From: Luzula sylvatica | Lineage: Eukaryota; Streptophyta; Magnoliopsida; Poales; Juncaceae | Direction of reading: 5' to 3' | DNA length: 64,000 bases | NCBI GenBank assembly: GCA_946800325.1 | Contig: OX326960.1 | Location: 39,935,842-39,999,841, forward strand | Shown: positions 23,228-35,204 of the stretch, piece after piece | Layout of the letters: every line of letters starts with the position of its first letter | Position numbering within the stretch: position 1 is the first letter of the stretch | Translations under genes and position numbers: made by a program | Notes under the pieces: model-generated | The model's database searches: none | What the model was told of the DNA's origin: nothing | Seen by the model: only the letters and a program-made list of their open reading frames with translations

Positions 23228-24832
23228 TGATATCATTAGTCATCTAAAAATAAGAATAAGAATACCAGTTTCAATATTACACGCATTTTATACCTACATT
23301 AATTTCGGTTATTTTGGCCCACAAGATTGATAAATGTACCACGTGTCTCCTTTGTACACCAAAGATATACGTGTCCTATAAAACCACAAAGTCTGATTTA
23401 CGACTTACCAATAAGAAAAAAATACTGATAAAAAGACAAAAACAATAAGAACTAACTAATTTTATCCAATTGACTCACAAAATAAATAAAAAAAACCCAG
23501 TTTTCCAATCTTATCAATGAAAAAAAAAGTTAACAATAAGAGACATAAAAAATTAAAAATTATCATTACGATTTAACCTTCAAAAAATACTATATTTAAG
23601 AGATATAAAAAAATATCCATAACTGGAAATTAACTATGATACTTTTTATTTTTCGGAAGGTTAAATCATCTTTCCCCAAACCTTAATAGTGACCGTGATT
23701 GTGCACTTCACGTGCGTTCCCGCTTAATTCCCTAATTTCAATTGGCTATCGCTTAATTCACCATACTTCCTTTCGATTCATCCAAACCGACATTTCTTTG
23801 GGTGATTTTCTTCCATGACGGTACCGATTGAATTCGTTCAATTCCTCAATTCGTCGTATTCGGCGAAAATCCTTTTCTTTGATGAGCATGAATGATTATG
23901 TTCAAATATCCGAGTTTCTATTACCGACATAAACGGATCCATTTTTCCTATTGGATCTACGGCGGTTCCACCACATGATCAACCAAACCGTCACACCCAT
24001 CACCTCCCCCCTCACTGCTGATGGCATTGTGGAATCAAGAGGATTGCGAGTTTATCTTCCAAAGGGGGCGGTGCTTATCGGCATGGAAATTTGAGGATGA
24101 GAGCTCTTAAAAGTGATCATGAAGGTACTAATATTTTTTCAATTTCACCCACCGTTCCGCTCTATCTTCCATCTCCCCTGATTTCCTCTCCGTCTAGACC
24201 CGCAAAGGACCCGTTAAGGACCCGCATAACCAATTCATTACAATTAAAGAAAATGATTACCGCGAAAAATTCAAGAATGACTGAGAACGGGAAAAAGTTT
24301 CGCACCCACCACTTCACTCATTTTGACCGATTCAATCTCATTTCCTACACAAAACTTGATCAACAATTTTTCTTTCGATTCACAATTATTAAACCGTCGG
24401 AGTCTTCAAGAAACCGAGTTTTAAGCATTGTTTATCGATGTCATATCTATGAAGAAAATTGTGAAGAAAATTTATTTCGAATAATTTTTTTGTATCAGAG
24501 TTTATGTAATATGTTATATAATTAAGTGTTATAAGTTTAAAGTGTTTAAATCCGTTTATTTTCTCGACATTTGATTTTGTACGAAAACTCTAGGTAATGT
24601 ATCAATATATATGTTTGAGGGGTTTTTTTTGCAAAAAAAAGAAGAAGGTTAAATCATGATATTTTGTATTTTTAGAAGGGTAAATATGTAAATCCCTCAA
24701 AATTAAATATCTGAGTTAACTAACTTGTTTGCTCTCTCTTCCTCCGCCTCACGTGTAAGTCACGTGCTGGCTTCTTCCTCGCTCCTCAGTCCTCCTCCCA
24801 TTTCCTCCGCAGGTGCGACGTACGACCAACCA
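23228..24832. other. Spacer and ABC1K3 upstream region
   Basis: 23228-23680 is AT-rich. 23690-24120 is more complex (about 23930-24070 holds CCTCCCCCCTCACTGCTG and a run of purines) and there is an open frame at 24091-24525, but neither resembles a known family; it could be a decayed gene fragment carried by an element. 24640-24700 has the dispersed phrase GGGTAAATATG. The last 110 bases before the ABC1K3 ATG are its leader, containing CACGTG twice (24750-24768), a G-box core. Confidence 0.4.
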
Positions 24833-27376
24833 ATGGCCACTTCCGCTTCCGCCACTACTCTACCTCTGTTTATTTCCTCTTCCCGTCGACCGGCGAGGTC
24901 CAGATTCAGACTTGTCAGGGCGGCGGTGGTGGAATCCCAACCGGCCCAGCTTCAGGTATCCGACCAATCCAAACCGTCCACGTCCGCACCGGTTATCGTT
25001 TCTTTAGGTTGGAAAGACCGGGCTGAGGATATGAAGGCCGAGGCTCGTGCTATGACTCGTGCCGCTAATGCTACTATCTACACCCCTGAGTTCCTCGCCT
25101 CCAGCTATGGCTCTAAGCCTTGGATGGTTTCTCTCTTCACAATTATATTTCAATTAGTCCATATTAACTGCAAATCGAATCATATTTGAAGCGTTTCATG
25201 ATCAAATTCACATACTTATTCGCAAATTGGTCAAATCGATTTACAGGCTGTGGGACGAGCATGGGAGATAATAACGGGTCTAGGTTCATTCGGGTTCACA
25301 CTCTTCTTAGATCAAAGAAAAGGGCAAACAGACAAATTGAAACGTACTCGAGCAATACAATTGCGCGGAATTTTCACTAGACTGGGCCCCACATTCGTCA
25401 AAATCGGTCAGGGTCTCTCGACCCGCCCTGATATCTGCCCTCCCGAATACCTCGAAGAATTATCAGAATTACAGGTCCCAAATTTCACACATTCTTCTCA
25501 TAAAAATCATCAAACAAACAAACTTTATTTTATACCAATTTAGGATTCGTTGCCAACATTTCCTGACGAGGAGGCTTTCGAATGCATAGAGAGAGAATTA
25601 GGGTTTCCACTCGAGTCGATCTACTCAACAATATCCCCCTCTCCAATCGCGGCGGCCAGTTTGGGCCAGGTATACAAGGCCCAATTAAAATACTCGGGCC
25701 AAATCGTGGCCGTGAAGGTCCAACGACCCAACATCGAAGACGCAATCGGTCTCGATTTCTACTTGCTTCGAGGATTGGGATTCTTGATCAATAAATACGT
25801 CGATTTCGTCTCCAGCGACGTCGTCGCTCTCATCGACGAGTTCGCTACTCGCGTCTATCAAGAACTCAATTACGTTCAGGTAATTATACTTTTTATCCGT
25901 CCATTATACCTTTATATTTACTCATTATACCTTTTTAAACAGGAGGGGCAAAACGCGAGGAGATTTAAAAAATTATACGCGGACAAACAAGACATAATCG
26001 TGCCCGATATATTCTGGGAATACACGAGTGCGAAAGTGCTCACAATGGAATGGATCCAAGGAATCAAACTCAACCAACAAGACGCGATTTCCTCGCAAGG
26101 ACTCAACTTACTCGCGCTAGTCAACATCGGTATCCAATGCAGTTTGCGTCAGCTTCTCGAAAACGGGTATTTCCACGCGGATCCGCACCCGGGAAACATA
26201 CTCGCGACTCCCGAGGGGAAACTCGCTTTCCTGGATTTCGGAATGATGAGCGAGACTCCCGAGGTCGCCAGAGTCGCGATTATCGGCCATGTCGTGCACA
26301 TGGTTAATAGAGATTATGAAGCGATGGCGAGGGACTATTACACGCTCGATTTTTTGGACAAGGATGTCGATGTGACGCCGATTGTGCCCGCGTTGAAAGC
26401 TTTTTTTGACGATGCGTTGAATTCTACCGTTAGCGAGTTGAATTTTAAAACTATTGTTGATGGCTTGGGCAACGTTCTTTATCAATATCCTTTTAACGGT
26501 TCGTTTTGGAAAGAGTGAAATATCGTATTTACCCTTTTAATGTTTTAATTGATTTTTTTTTGTTTGTATAGTACCGGCTTATTATGCGTTGATATTGAGG
26601 TCTTTGACCGTGTTGGAAGGACTCGCGCTTTATGCGGATCCGAATTTTAAAGTTCTTGCCGCGTCTTATCCGTATTTTGCGAAACGTCTCTTGACCGACC
26701 CGGATCCGTATCTTCGAGATGCGCTAATCGAACTCTTATTCAAGGACAGTAAATTTAGGCAAGTTGTTAATCTCTAAATTTTAATCCAATTTTCATTATT
26801 TTAATTAATTTTGGTTTTGTAGGTGGAATAGGTTAGAGAATCTTTTGGTGCAAGGAAGGAAGGATCAAGATTTCACGACAAAAGAAGCTTTGCAACCCGT
26901 TTTGAAACTCTTATTGGGAGAAGACGGAGAAGAGTTGCGGATTTTGGTGATAAAAGAAGCGATTAGGGTTAGCGAAGCAGTTGCGTTCGGTACGATGATC
27001 GACGCGTATAAGTACGTACCGGATTTCGTCAAACCGGCACTTTCGAACGGGAGTGGATTTAACGGGCCGTTTAAACTTAGCGAAATCGAAAGGGAGGAAA
27101 TGATGAAGTTGAGAGATACGGTAATGCGAATTTGGGGTCTTTTGAGGTCCACGGATAATTTCGATCCATCTATTTTTCAACCCATTTTACAGGTAATTAA
27201 TTTTATATATAGACTTTTTAGTTGGATTTAAATGTGTAATAAATAATGGGTGAATGATTTTGTAGGTGCTTCAACAGCCAGAAGCGCGGGTTCTGGGTTC
27301 ACGGGTTGCAGGTGGAATTACGCAAAGATTTGCAGCCCGTTTGCTACAACAACTTCTTCGGACACCTCCGCAATAA
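24833..27376 (+). CDS. ABC1K3: Plastid atypical kinase ABC1K3
   Basis: Seven exons join in phase: 24833-25126, 25247-25474, 25544-25879, 25943-26498, 26572-26758, 26823-27192, 27266-27376, giving 693 residues, close to the roughly 700 of the family. Residues 1-45 look like a chloroplast transit peptide (Ser/Ala/Arg rich). ABC1/ADCK hallmarks follow: KIGQ at 150-153, the Ala-rich AAAS loop at 210-213, the VAVK lysine at 232, HADPHPGN catalytic loop at 364-371 and the DFG at 384-386. In other plants ABC1K3 sits in plastoglobules and affects prenyl-lipid (tocopherol, plastoquinone) metabolism and chlorophyll stability. Exon 5 ends in a GC donor (AG/GCAAGT at 26757). ATG at 24833 is the first in frame. 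Assignment rests on near full-length likeness, including the tail [17 protein letters not shown]. Confidence 0.93.
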
Positions 27377-28264
27377 TATAGGTTCTTTTCTTGGTATACT
27401 TGTATATGTACACTGTATTTGGATCAGGTAATTAATATATTGGCTAATTGTATTCTTGTATATGAAAATTATATTCGTTCATAGTGGATAAAAGATCCAC
27501 ATTGATCGATATGTTTACTACTACCCATTCTTAAATTAATTGCTTTTTAGATTTTTTAAAGAGACTTGTTCTTGCCCAATATTTTTTACATATCCCATTA
27601 AAAGAAACTGCATTATTGTTCACTTTGTATGTTTTTACAAAAAAAAAAAAAAAAAAAAAATCTCAATCTCCATACAAGCACACATACGCGTTTTTGATGT
27701 GTTGTGGCATCTCTCCATAAAAAATATGACAAATATATATATAAAAAATACAATAAGTATATAAAAATATATTATGTACAAAAATAATATTGTGCCATTC
27801 AAATATGTATACTATCCAAGTTAAAAAAAAAAAATCTAATGTACATATGTAACATATGCAAGGTATAATAAATACATATACTTATATAACGGACATATTA
27901 AAAAAAATGATGGGCTTAATCTGTAAATGATGAGGAATGGTCTTTTTATTTTTATTTTTGATAATAGGTTCTTTCTTTTTTTTGCAAATTGACCCTTGTT
28001 TTTGTACCAAGTATCCCTCCTTAATGATGTGGTTTACTAAATATATCTAATCTGATAATCAGATGCACAAAAATTTAATTCCTCCCTCCTAGCTACTTGC
28101 AAGCAAGTCTTAAGCACCATTGTTTGTGATTTTTGATATTGTGAATCTTTAACAAGATATTTCAATGAAACAACAACAAAAATTATTATGTACTTTTATC
28201 CTACAAATTAGCCGTATTAAGGTAGCAATTTTGAATAATAAAAGGAACAAACCAACAGACAAAA
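27377..28264. other. ABC1K3 3' flank and AT-rich spacer
   Basis: 3' untranslated region, then a poly-A run (27639-27660) and AT-rich sequence. No further gene seen. Confidence 0.6.
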
Positions 28265-28475
28265 AAATATGTAAAATATATGTCATAGCTTGGTAGCTCA
28301 ACCGGTTAGCTGTGTTGCACAGATTCGGCGATAGAGTATTTTACATATGAATTAAGATACGATTCGGGTAAAGTCGATTTTTTGAAGAATCCGCGCAACA
28401 TAGCAGGTTAGACATCCGTACAAACAAGTCTTTAAAGATGCAATGGGCTCGAAACTCAGCAAATTTTTTTTATGG
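28265..28475 (+). mobile_element. tRNA-derived SINE head, interrupted
   Basis: TAGCTCAACCGGTTAG at about 28294-28309 resembles a Pol III A box and GGGCTCGAAACTC at 28445-28457 a B box; without the 94-bp element at 28310-28403 they lie about 50 bp apart, as in a tRNA-derived SINE. It cannot fold as a tRNA. What lies beyond (28476-28720) is unassigned. Confidence 0.5.
28310..28403. mobile_element. Short hAT-like MITE (CTATGTTGC family)
   Basis: Ends CTGTGTTGCAC and GCGCAACATAG, flanked by CCGGTTAG / CAGGTTAG, an 8-bp duplication with one mismatch. Same ends and interior (CGATTTTTTG) as 44637-44799. It landed inside the SINE head. Confidence 0.78.
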
Positions 28476-29745
28476 AATACGGCGAAAGATAGGCTGCCCA
28501 CACAGCACAACTTAATTGCCAAGATGAGATGTGCCGTGACGACATGCTCACGAAGAATGCGAACCACCTTTTGCATAGTTGCATCTTCGCATCGCAACTG
28601 TGAGCATAGCGCTTTCCCGACGAAACGTCCAATTGACAGACAATAACGAATACGACAAATCGGTGACACAAGGGAGGTTACGGACCTTACGGTACTGTAT
28701 ACCCTTGTATGACCAAATTTGTGTAATTGTAATTACTACCTTTTGAATTTGTTTAATCAATAGATCTGGCATTATCCGCGATGATTTCGAAAAAAAAATC
28801 ATCCATAATGATTAAGTGACAAATAGTCGAATACTTTCTTTCGAAATTAATTACAAGTTACTGAACTATAGAGAAATGGGTGATTCTACATTAGGACCTT
28901 TACTTCATGGAACGGACAAGATTAAATCTTATAAATGAATCTAAGGGTTGTGATACAATTTGCTTAAGATAAGACCTTTAGTCAAAAGGGTAGAATAGTA
29001 ATTATTTGCCTATAGTATTCAGTTAGTTTTGTTGCTTCCTCCATTTCTCCTTCTTTCTCGCTCTTTCCTTTTGTTTACTTGGTTTACTTGTTTTGATGGT
29101 AGAAATATTGATTCAAATTGCATGTGGGAATGGAACTTGAAATATTTTGTACAATTTGGATTCGCAAATAAATATTTTGTGCAATTTGATTTCACAAATA
29201 ATTTGGAGAAATATTTAGTGAATAATCTCACAACATAATTGACGAAAGAATTACAGTATAATCTTTCCACTTTGTTATGTTTTTAGTTTTTGAAATTTTG
29301 TTCACACAATCAATCATGTATTGTTTGTAAATTCGAAACATAAATTGAATTGTGTAAAATCAGAGAGAGGCAATTGATTTTTTTTCTCAAACCATTCCAT
29401 AAGATCTTACAGAAAAATATACCAGAGAGAGAGAGAGAGGGAGGGCTGATTCACAAAATTATGAAGAGAGAGAGGAGAGATGCTGTTAATTGCTAAAATG
29501 GAAATGAAAGACCGAAAACAAGGAAATAATGGGAAGGCTAATAATGACAGAAATGGAGATATAAAAGAACAAATAATTAGTATATATATCGTTACCCAAA
29601 ATAACCTTTTTCAAAAAGGATCTACAGTAGAATTATCCATAGAGATATATATGAAATCTCCTGAACAAATGATTACATACCATGCTATGCTTGAGAAACC
29701 TAATCAAAGCCTTTCACTCTCCTTCAAAATTAAGGAACCCAAATT
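28476..29745. other. Spacer, no supported gene
   Basis: 28476-28720 is less AT-rich than its surroundings but no frame is convincing. A GA-rich patch is at 29420-29450. A small plus frame at 29480-29749 has no recognisable family. Confidence 0.45.
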
Positions 29746-30135
29746 CTAATATTCCCCAAAACCATCCCAAATTTGTTGAGACTCGCACAAAGATGAGAAA
29801 TTCTCCAAAACTTGAGAGGTGACGGTCTCGTTAGGATATTGAACTGTGTTACCCTCATGATCATTGCTAAGTGTACCCAAGTCCTCACCCCTAGCCTTAT
29901 CTATTATCGTTTTACCGTCTACGAGCCCATTAGAAGAGGGAGAACCTTCGTTAGTGGCGATCCTTATCACATCATCAACATTGGAATCCTGTCCCGTGAG
30001 TTCTTGCACCTTATCGCGAAACTCTGCAGGGGTAGTCGTAAATTTTACCGGGTTCGAAATATAGACTACTTTGAACGGTTTTTTCTTCGCTTTCACTCGC
30101 TTGGGGCTCGTTTGCTTGACATTTAGCTTCTCCAT
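29746..30135 (-). CDS. VQ-motif protein, SIB1-like
   Basis: A 129-residue intronless frame with ATG start, as usual for VQ genes. The motif FxxxVQxLTG is complete at residues 39-48 (FRDKVQELTG). Before it is a basic stretch (KRVKAKKKPFKV) and the phrase VVYISNPVKF, which resembles plant sigma-factor-binding proteins SIB1/SIB2. Those proteins bind WRKY factors through the VQ motif and are found in nucleus and plastid, tuning defence transcription. The tail is acidic and ends in an aromatic patch (IWDGFGEY). The SIB assignment is by resemblance of the core; other VQ subgroups are possible. Confidence 0.87.
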   Translation of the reverse strand: MEKLNVKQTSPKRVKAKKKPFKVVYISNPVKFTTTPAEFRDKVQELTGQDSNVDDVIRIATNEGSPSSNGLVDGKTIIDKARGEDLGTLSNDHEGNTVQYPNETVTSQVLENFSSLCESQQIWDGFGEY

Positions 30136-32050
30136 CTAGTGCACAATTACAAACTCCATGAATACGGGATGAACACTTAAATGGGGGTTCTTTTTGTAGT
30201 GTTTGAAATATATGGAAATCTTAATTTTTCTCTGTGGTGTTGTGGAAGTCAAATATGGTGGGAGAAAATGGGGGATTTGATTGGTGGAAGAGTAATGGAG
30301 GAAAGCAAAGAGTTTGGAATTTTGTGTACTTCTCTAATTACTAATTAGTAACGAGCCTGTAATCCAATCTTTGCACTATTTTCGGCTACAATAAATCCTG
30401 TTACTTGACAAAGAAAGATCTTTCGTGTGACGGGGAGTAAGCATCTCTCGCTGACATCAGCATGAACCTTCTAAAACGGGTCCGGTACCGTTTGGTACAC
30501 ATAACCATACAATTTGTACATGTGGTCTCGTCCCAGACCATGAATGGTACAATAAATTATGTTGAATAAACTTAAGGAGAGATACAATAATAAAAAGCAA
30601 CGATAAATGGAGTGATCGCGTCTCTTTCGTATCAAGCTGGCAGTTGGCACTACCCTTTAACAAGAAGTGATAGTATCAAACATCTATTAAGGAATTAAGG
30701 AAAGCAGTTGTCTCTCCTGAGATTTAGATTTTTGAACGATAGTATATATGTGTAATTATGTCAGTGTATTTTATGACAGAACTGTAAAATTATGTACTAC
30801 GGCCTTCCAAAAAAATTTGATATTTTTTCATTGTAGTCTCTCCTAAATTACCGTTCCCGTATTGATTTGGGGCAAGATCCGTCACTGGTATTAAGTGTGA
30901 ATTTATTGCTAGACAATTTAAGACTCAAAACAGAAATTACCGAGACATTATAAATTTCAGGGGAATTATTTTATTTTTTTTAATTTTAGGGGGTGATGCT
31001 CCTTAGTCCACATTCAGATTCAACATTGGGTTAATTTAAAGCCGTTAAAGGCACAAAACAGGCCTGATTTGGATGAGTTTGATGATAAATATAATGTAAC
31101 ATCTATTTCCCTTTGTAAAGGGGCACCGTCATTTTCATTTTTGTGTTCTTTGGTTGTATTCTGAGAAAATGCTATTTTATTTGTTTTTGTTGAATGAAAA
31201 AGATTATTTGTCTTATGTTAATTATTTGATATTAATGAAAATAATGCTCATAAAAAATAGCTTAAGTGCTGTGCTACACAAATCTAGAAACTAGTTGAAT
31301 TTCTTTTTTAATAGTTCATTATTTGAACAAAATATGGTTGGTTCACGTTGAAAAGCTGGCATACAAGTCAATTAATTTTCTCTGTTTTGACAAATATTTT
31401 TGATGTGTAGGGTTGAATTTCAATTTCAAAATCAGGTACCATGACTGCTCATAGCATCGGAAGTCTTTTATTTGACCGAATATATAGGCATGTTGTTAAA
31501 CTAAACTCAAAGAAAAGAAGAAAAACAAAAGCCTGAAAAAGGCTGAAAAATCCTTTAATCTATTACAATAATAGAGATCCGAACTTAATAGTATTTTATA
31601 TTTTATATGTTATTAATTTAAAATAGCATATTAAGTTGCCATGTAATAAACTGTTTTAAAATTTATTTATCAATTATTATGTAAAAAGTAATTATAATTT
31701 GTAAGAGGAACTCGATACATTCTAGCATTCTTGAATATTTTAGAAATATTGAAACCATTGATGAATGTATTATCTTTTATCAGTGTCAATTAATCAAATT
31801 TCTAGTACCAGAGCTCATACGCAGACATTACACCAAACCGCCTTTAATATAATCAATTGTGTGAGTATTGTTGTTAAACTCGACAATCAAAATAGAAACC
31901 CTTTGTGTCCTTTATTTGAAGTTTATTTTTTGTTATAGTGCACGCAACGGTGGTTTTCTTTTAGTATGCACATGCGATACCATATAAGTTTGCTGTAATC
32001 TTACACTCATCCTAAAAATGATAAATCAGTTGTTGTTTAGGTTCTAACAA
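30136..32050. other. VQ gene upstream region and spacer
   Basis: 30136-30350 is the likely promoter of the VQ gene. From 30440 to 30680 is a moderately complex patch without a family match. The rest is AT-rich with no supported frame. Confidence 0.5.
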
Positions 32051-32515
32051 TTTGATATTTGTGATATTTGCCCCTAAATCCTAATTAATAATCAATCACT
32101 AAAAAGAGCTTAACGGTTGCATCTGCGTTAGCAACTTAGCCGTACATCTCTATGCCTGTCTCCAAGTTTCTCCCGACTTCTCCTACTACTTCGAATCGTA
32201 TCTAACTATCCAGTATCCAGTGTATCATTTATGATATTGAATTGATTTCCTCTTAACATTTTGATATTTGTGATATTTGCCCCTAAATCCTAATTAATAA
32301 TCAATCACTCAAAAAAGAGCTTAACGGTTCCATCTGCGTTAGCAACTTAGCCGTACATCTCTATGCCAGTCTCCAAGTTTCTCCCGACTTCTCTTACTAG
32401 TTCGAATCGTATCTAACTATCCAGCGTATCATTTATGATATTTTTTTTTTTGAAGGATACCCAACCAGCGATCGCTAGCTGTGATCATTTATGATATTTA
32501 ATTGATTTCCTCTAA
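32051..32515. repeat. Tandem duplication, unit 209 bp
   Basis: TTGATATTTGTGATATTTGC starts at 32052 and again at 32261, and the units agree almost base for base through GCTTAACGGTT, GCAACTTAGCCGTACATC and ATCATTTATGATAT. The second unit contains an extra piece of about 55 bp starting with T10 (32442-32495) and holding CCCAACCAGCGATCGCTAG. Confidence 0.88.
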
Positions 32516-32873
32516 TATTATATTCATTACAAGTCTGGAAGAATTGTGATCATGAATTACTAATTTGCACATTGTTAGAATTATTTTACTCTTTTATCAA
32601 TGAAAGTCATGTATAACTCATGACCCCCTCATTTACAAATTGCTTTTGTCCCTTTTGACTACCTGATGTTTGAGTGGCTCTCCTCAGATTCTTTCCAGGT
32701 CAATTTTCAAATTAATACAATATGTACAGATAGACCCATCTAGTTTGCAGTTTTGAATATGGGCTTTATAAATACATGCCCACAAATACACAGTTCTAAG
32801 TGGAAACTAGGAATGTCAATGAATCGGGTTCGGGTTGAATATAATTATTGTCCGGATATTGCCTAGGTAGGGA

Positions 32874-33426
32874 TGCCAATGGGTCGGATAAAAACCCGAA
32901 ACCGCGGGTACCCGACCCGAACGGGGCTGGTAATACCGGAAAAAAATACCCTCCGGTTGGGTAATATCCGAAAAAAAATACTCGCTCTAGATTCGGGTTC
33001 GTGTACGGGTAAAGTTTTACCCGCGGGTATACCCGAACCCAAACCCGAACCTGAACCCGAAAAATCCCCTTAAAATATCTGAAAAATATCCGAAAATATC
33101 CCATAATATGAAAATTTTGGATGTTTTATGGATTAATTATTTGTAATATTTGGATTTTTAATGTATTTGTATTAGTTGCTTGTTTTATGTATTTTAAAAT
33201 TGTTGGCAATTTTAGGTATTTGTATAATAATTTTTTATTTTTTATTTTTTTTAGATTTTTTATTAATAATTTTCGGGTAACGGGTTCGGGTATACCCGTT
33301 ACCCGCGGATTCGGGTTCGGATATGATTTTTTATCCGCGGGTTTTTTGGTTCGGGTAATACCCGAAAATTCGGGTTCGCATATGGGAGAGGCTTATCCGA
33401 ACCCGAACTGTCCCGTTGACATCCAT
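32874..33426. mobile_element. hAT element, TAGGGATG family
   Basis: Ends TAGGGATGCCAATGGGTCGG and CCGTTGACATCCATA, with flanks TGCCTAGG / TGCCTGGG (8 bp, one mismatch). Interior has many ACCCGAACCCGA and CGGGTATACCCG repeats and an AT-rich centre. No transposase. Confidence 0.75.
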
Positions 33427-33633
33427 ATGCCTGGGTGACAGGACCACAAATATACAGTTCAAAATCGAAATTAGGGATGTCAATGGATCGGGTTCGGGTT
33501 GAATGTAGATATTGTCCGAATATTGCCACATGCCCACAAATACACAGTTCAAAAGTCGAAATTAGAGATGTCAATGGATCGGGTTCGGGTCGAATTCGAA
33601 TATAGACTCATCCATATTCTTATCCATCTTAAT

Positions 33634-34085
33634 TAGGGATGTTAATGGATTAGATAATATTCGTGCCAGACGGGTATCCGATCCAGACGGGTATCCAATC
33701 CAGACGGGTCGGGTAATACCCAATTAAACTCGATTAAACTCTTAGATTTTGTTTATTTTTTTTTGTTTTTGACTATCATATCATGTTTGTTCAATTTTAA
33801 TTTTAATATATAATTTCAGCTTAAAATTTTGTTCTCGTGTATTTTGTGATATTATTTATGTCATGTGATGTTTTTAATTGGAAAAAAAATATTTTTGTAT
33901 ATTTTGTATATGTTTAGGTATGGGTGAAATTCCTTGTGGGTAATCCGAAAACCCGTAGGTACTAAACGGGACGGATAAAATCACCCGTTTAGTTGACAGA
34001 TCAGGTACATGTATTACCCGATTAAAATGTGTAAGAATATGAGTGAGACTATACTCGACCCGAACCTGATCCATTGACATCCCTA
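33634..34085. mobile_element. hAT element inserted in a member of its own family
   Basis: Ends TAGGGATGTTAATGG and CCATTGACATCCCTA, perfect 8-bp duplication ATCTTAAT at 33626-33633 and 34086-34093. 452 bp. Contains GGGTCGGGTAATACCC and a ACGGGACGGATAAA stretch. No coding capacity. Confidence 0.92.
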
Positions 34086-34449
34086 ATCTTAATCGGATAG
34101 TGTTGGTTCAAATTTTCTAGGGTTTGATTATCTCAAAATAATGTCGATACCACTAATCTATTTGCGGGAGTAACATTTATAGAGATAGAAGACGTAACCC
34201 ACAAAAGTATCAAAAGAAGAATCAAGACGTCGCAAGTCAAGACGGTGAAGAAACAATGGCACGAAGACGCATGATCAAGTGAAAATATCAAGACATCGAA
34301 CATTTCGCAAGTTGGGGTATCACACAAATCACCAAAACAACTTATATGTATCCCTAAACTTGTTTATAAATTATTAAGCTCAAAATTAGTCAAAGAAATA
34401 TATTCGAAATCCATCAAAATGATGAAATAATAAAACAGAGTTCCAGAAG

Positions 34450-35160
34450 CATGTCGGTTATAACGGACCTCGGGTCAGTTATAACGGAACTCGGGTCAGT
34501 TATAACGGACCTCATGTCAGTTATAACGGACATACATGTAAACGGTGTTAATAAAAGCATGTCGGTTATAACGGATCTCAGGTCAGTTATAACGGAACTC
34601 AGGTCAGTTATAACGAACCTCCGGTCAGTTATAACGGACATACATGTAAACCGTGTTAATAAAAGCATGTCGGTTATAACGGACCTCATGTCAGTTATAA
34701 CGGACCCCAGGTCAGTTATGATGGACATACACCAATAGTTGTAAACGATGTTAATAAGAGCATGTCGGTTATAACGGAACTCATGTCAGTTGTAACGGAG
34801 TATGTCAGTTATAACGGACCTACTCTCAGTTATAACGGACTTGTGAACTCACTTCAGAGTAACCAATCACGCTCTTGATCCGTTGTAACGGAGTCACCAA
34901 TCCGTTGTAACGGACATATACTAACCGTTGTAACGGAAGTTTCTCAGTTATAACGGAACCATAGAATAAATCTGAAGTGAAGTCACAGAAAGATGTCAGT
35001 TGTAACGGACCTACTCTCAGTTGTAACGGAGTATGTCAGTTATAACGGGCCTACACTCAGTTATAACGGACTATGGAATATTCGAATATATTGGTTGTAA
35101 CGGCTAGTTTGACTTTGAGTTCAGTTATAACGGACCTCATGTCAGCTATAACGGACTATG
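34450..35160. repeat. Minisatellite of GTCAGTTATAACGGAC units
   Basis: About 26 units, spaced mostly 18 bp apart in 34450-34730 and more loosely after, of the form CAGTTATAACGG or CCGTTGTAACGG. Higher-order: a block of four units plus ACATACATGTAAAC(G/C)GTGTTAATAAAAGC recurs at 34450, 34560 and 34665. The array ends about 35 bp before the TATA box. Peptides such as SVITD repeats in any frame are by-products. Confidence 0.93.
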
Positions 35161-35196
35161 CAGAAAAAACAAGTTAAGGAAAGGGTCTATGTGTTC

Positions 35197-35204
35197 TATA
35201 AATA
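35197..35204 (+). promoter_or_regulatory. TATA box of the solo LTR
   Basis: TATAAATA followed by a pyrimidine-rich stretch, directly downstream of the minisatellite. Placement fits U3/R of a retroelement promoter. Confidence 0.7.

Noticed and set aside
24091..24525. 144-codon frame upstream of ABC1K3
   Set aside because: No domain, no splice logic, composition like the surrounding spacer.
32796..33574. Short frames rich in Pro/Glu/Arg
   Set aside because: Products of ACCCGAACCCGA repeats in hAT elements.
34414..34738. Open frames on both strands with repeated SVITD peptides
   Set aside because: They exist only because the 18-bp minisatellite unit is a multiple of three and near-palindromic; no start context, no family.
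34450..35160. CRISPR-like array of palindromic repeats
   Set aside because: Spacers are not unique, repeats vary, no cas genes, and the context is a plant LTR.
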